A DNA stretch of 64,000 nt from Glossina fuscipes. Its lineage: Eukaryota > Arthropoda > Insecta > Diptera > Glossinidae. The stretch spans positions 749,765 to 813,764 of the forward strand of contig NW_023998562.1 of the NCBI RefSeq assembly GCF_014805625.2, in the 5' to 3' direction. Shown piece after piece: positions 63,380 through 64,000 of the stretch. Position numbers and translations under genes: made by a program. The notes under the pieces are model-generated. The model was not told the DNA's origin and did not search any database. It saw nothing but the letters and a program-made list of their open reading frames with translations. Each line of letters begins with the position of its first letter. The first letter of the stretch is position 1.

Positions 63380-64000
63380 TTCTTCTGCTTAATTACCGCA
63401 TCTGCTGCAGTCCTGTCCTATTCATTTGAATTTCTTATTCCTACCGACGTTGAGTTTAATGCCATTCGGGAGAAAATAGGCAGCAAGCAGTTATATGTAT
63501 TATAACTTGCTCCTATATTCCCCCAAATGCGGATATATGTAATTTTAAGGACCAGGGTAACTTCAATTTGCCATAAGTCACATGTTGCTATGGTGGTAAT
63601 TTCGACTGTGTGGTCCCCGCTTCAATATCGGATAGAGCTATTGTGTTTTTCAATGAATTATTTGATCGTAATCTACTTCAATCCAACCGTACTCCTAATT
63701 GTAATGGCAGACTGCTGTATCTCTGCTTTGACAATTTCTCGAAGATAGCCTGGAGATCCGTATCATCAACAATTTGCGTTTCCTCTTATTATAGGCAGGA
63801 TGGCGCGTTGAATCACTCTAACGTGTGAAATCCCATTTCCGCAAATAAACAATAAGATTTAAAAAAACCAAAATTTTACTGCTTAAATCGCATCTTTCAC
63901 ACATTATGCGTCATTTTTCTGCTGTCAATATTGAAACTACTGCTGCTATCATCTTTCCATAATGTGTTAAATCTAGCTATATCTGCATCCGACCCGTTTA
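63380..64000 (+). mobile_element. Jockey-like endonuclease relic, continues past the right edge
   Basis: Readable blocks in order: FEFLIPTDVEFNAIREKIGSK (in two parts, about 63419-63490), CSYIPPNADI (63508-63537), GGNFDC in place of GDFN (about 63593-63610), FFNELFDRNLLQSN and NCNGRLLYLCFD (63640-63730), then FKKTK…IET (about 63855-63940). This is the order of an apurinic-type endonuclease domain of Jockey-clade elements followed by the linker towards RT. Frameshifts separate the blocks. The RT part should lie just outside the window. Confidence 0.7.

Noticed and set aside
1..64000. CRISPR arrays, operons, phage or other prokaryotic defence systems
   Set aside because: No regularly spaced direct repeats or dense same-strand ORFs; the sequence is eukaryotic in every respect seen.

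Overview
The window looks like a piece of an insect nuclear genome, most likely a higher (acalyptrate) fly such as a tephritid. This is inferred from the very AT-rich sequence, CAA/TAA microsatellites, a coding exon full of Asn/Ser/Gln runs, decayed mariner, Tc3-like and Jockey-like transposons, and a family of interspersed repeats with TATATATTCTTGATCAG and GTCCGTCTGTC motifs of the kind common in fly introns. There is no prokaryotic organisation (no operons, ribosome binding sites or tightly packed ORFs). Species was not determined.

Only one convincing host protein-coding segment is visible: a minus-strand exon at 48883-50345. It starts at a good ATG and runs 487 codons into a GTAAGC splice donor. 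The protein is low-complexity and I do not recognise it. The remaining exons should lie to its left beyond a long intron, but I could not find them, so much of 1-48882 may be intron of this gene; that is inference. A 190-codon minus-strand ORF at 44172-44744 is the only other long uninterrupted frame worth keeping, and it is uncertain.

Just upstream (5') of the coding exon is the most striking structure: a long inverted repeat, arms 50835-51772 and 52022-52941. Its 715-bp core differs at only two positions between arms, while both ends of each arm are clearly more diverged. If transcribed it would fold into a long double-stranded RNA hairpin. Each arm begins with the same short open reading segment.

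The rest is decayed mobile DNA and quiet AT-rich sequence. From left to right: a perfect 31-bp stem hairpin (5282-5349); old repeat relics (5.4-7.8 kb); a 100-N assembly gap between homopolymers (9.4-9.7 kb); CAA/TAA microsatellites (9.7-10.0 kb); a Jockey-like RT relic (15.3-15.7 kb); mariner relics (16.6-17.0 and 19.05-19.27 kb); a degenerate Jockey-like element with endonuclease-to-C-terminus homology (20.2-22.0 kb); an 831-bp mariner-like element with TIRs and TA duplications (23114-23944); a GA/CA microsatellite (28.7 kb); a cluster of four related repeats (33.9-36.8 kb); another copy at 45.4 kb; a mariner relic butted against a Jockey-like RT relic (59.5-60.3 kb); a tRNA-like, possibly SINE, sequence (61.5 kb); a Tc3-like fragment (62.5 kb, minus strand); and a Jockey-like endonuclease relic running off the right edge (63.4-64.0 kb). 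Apart from the coding exon and the possible hairpin RNA, I see no genes that act together.
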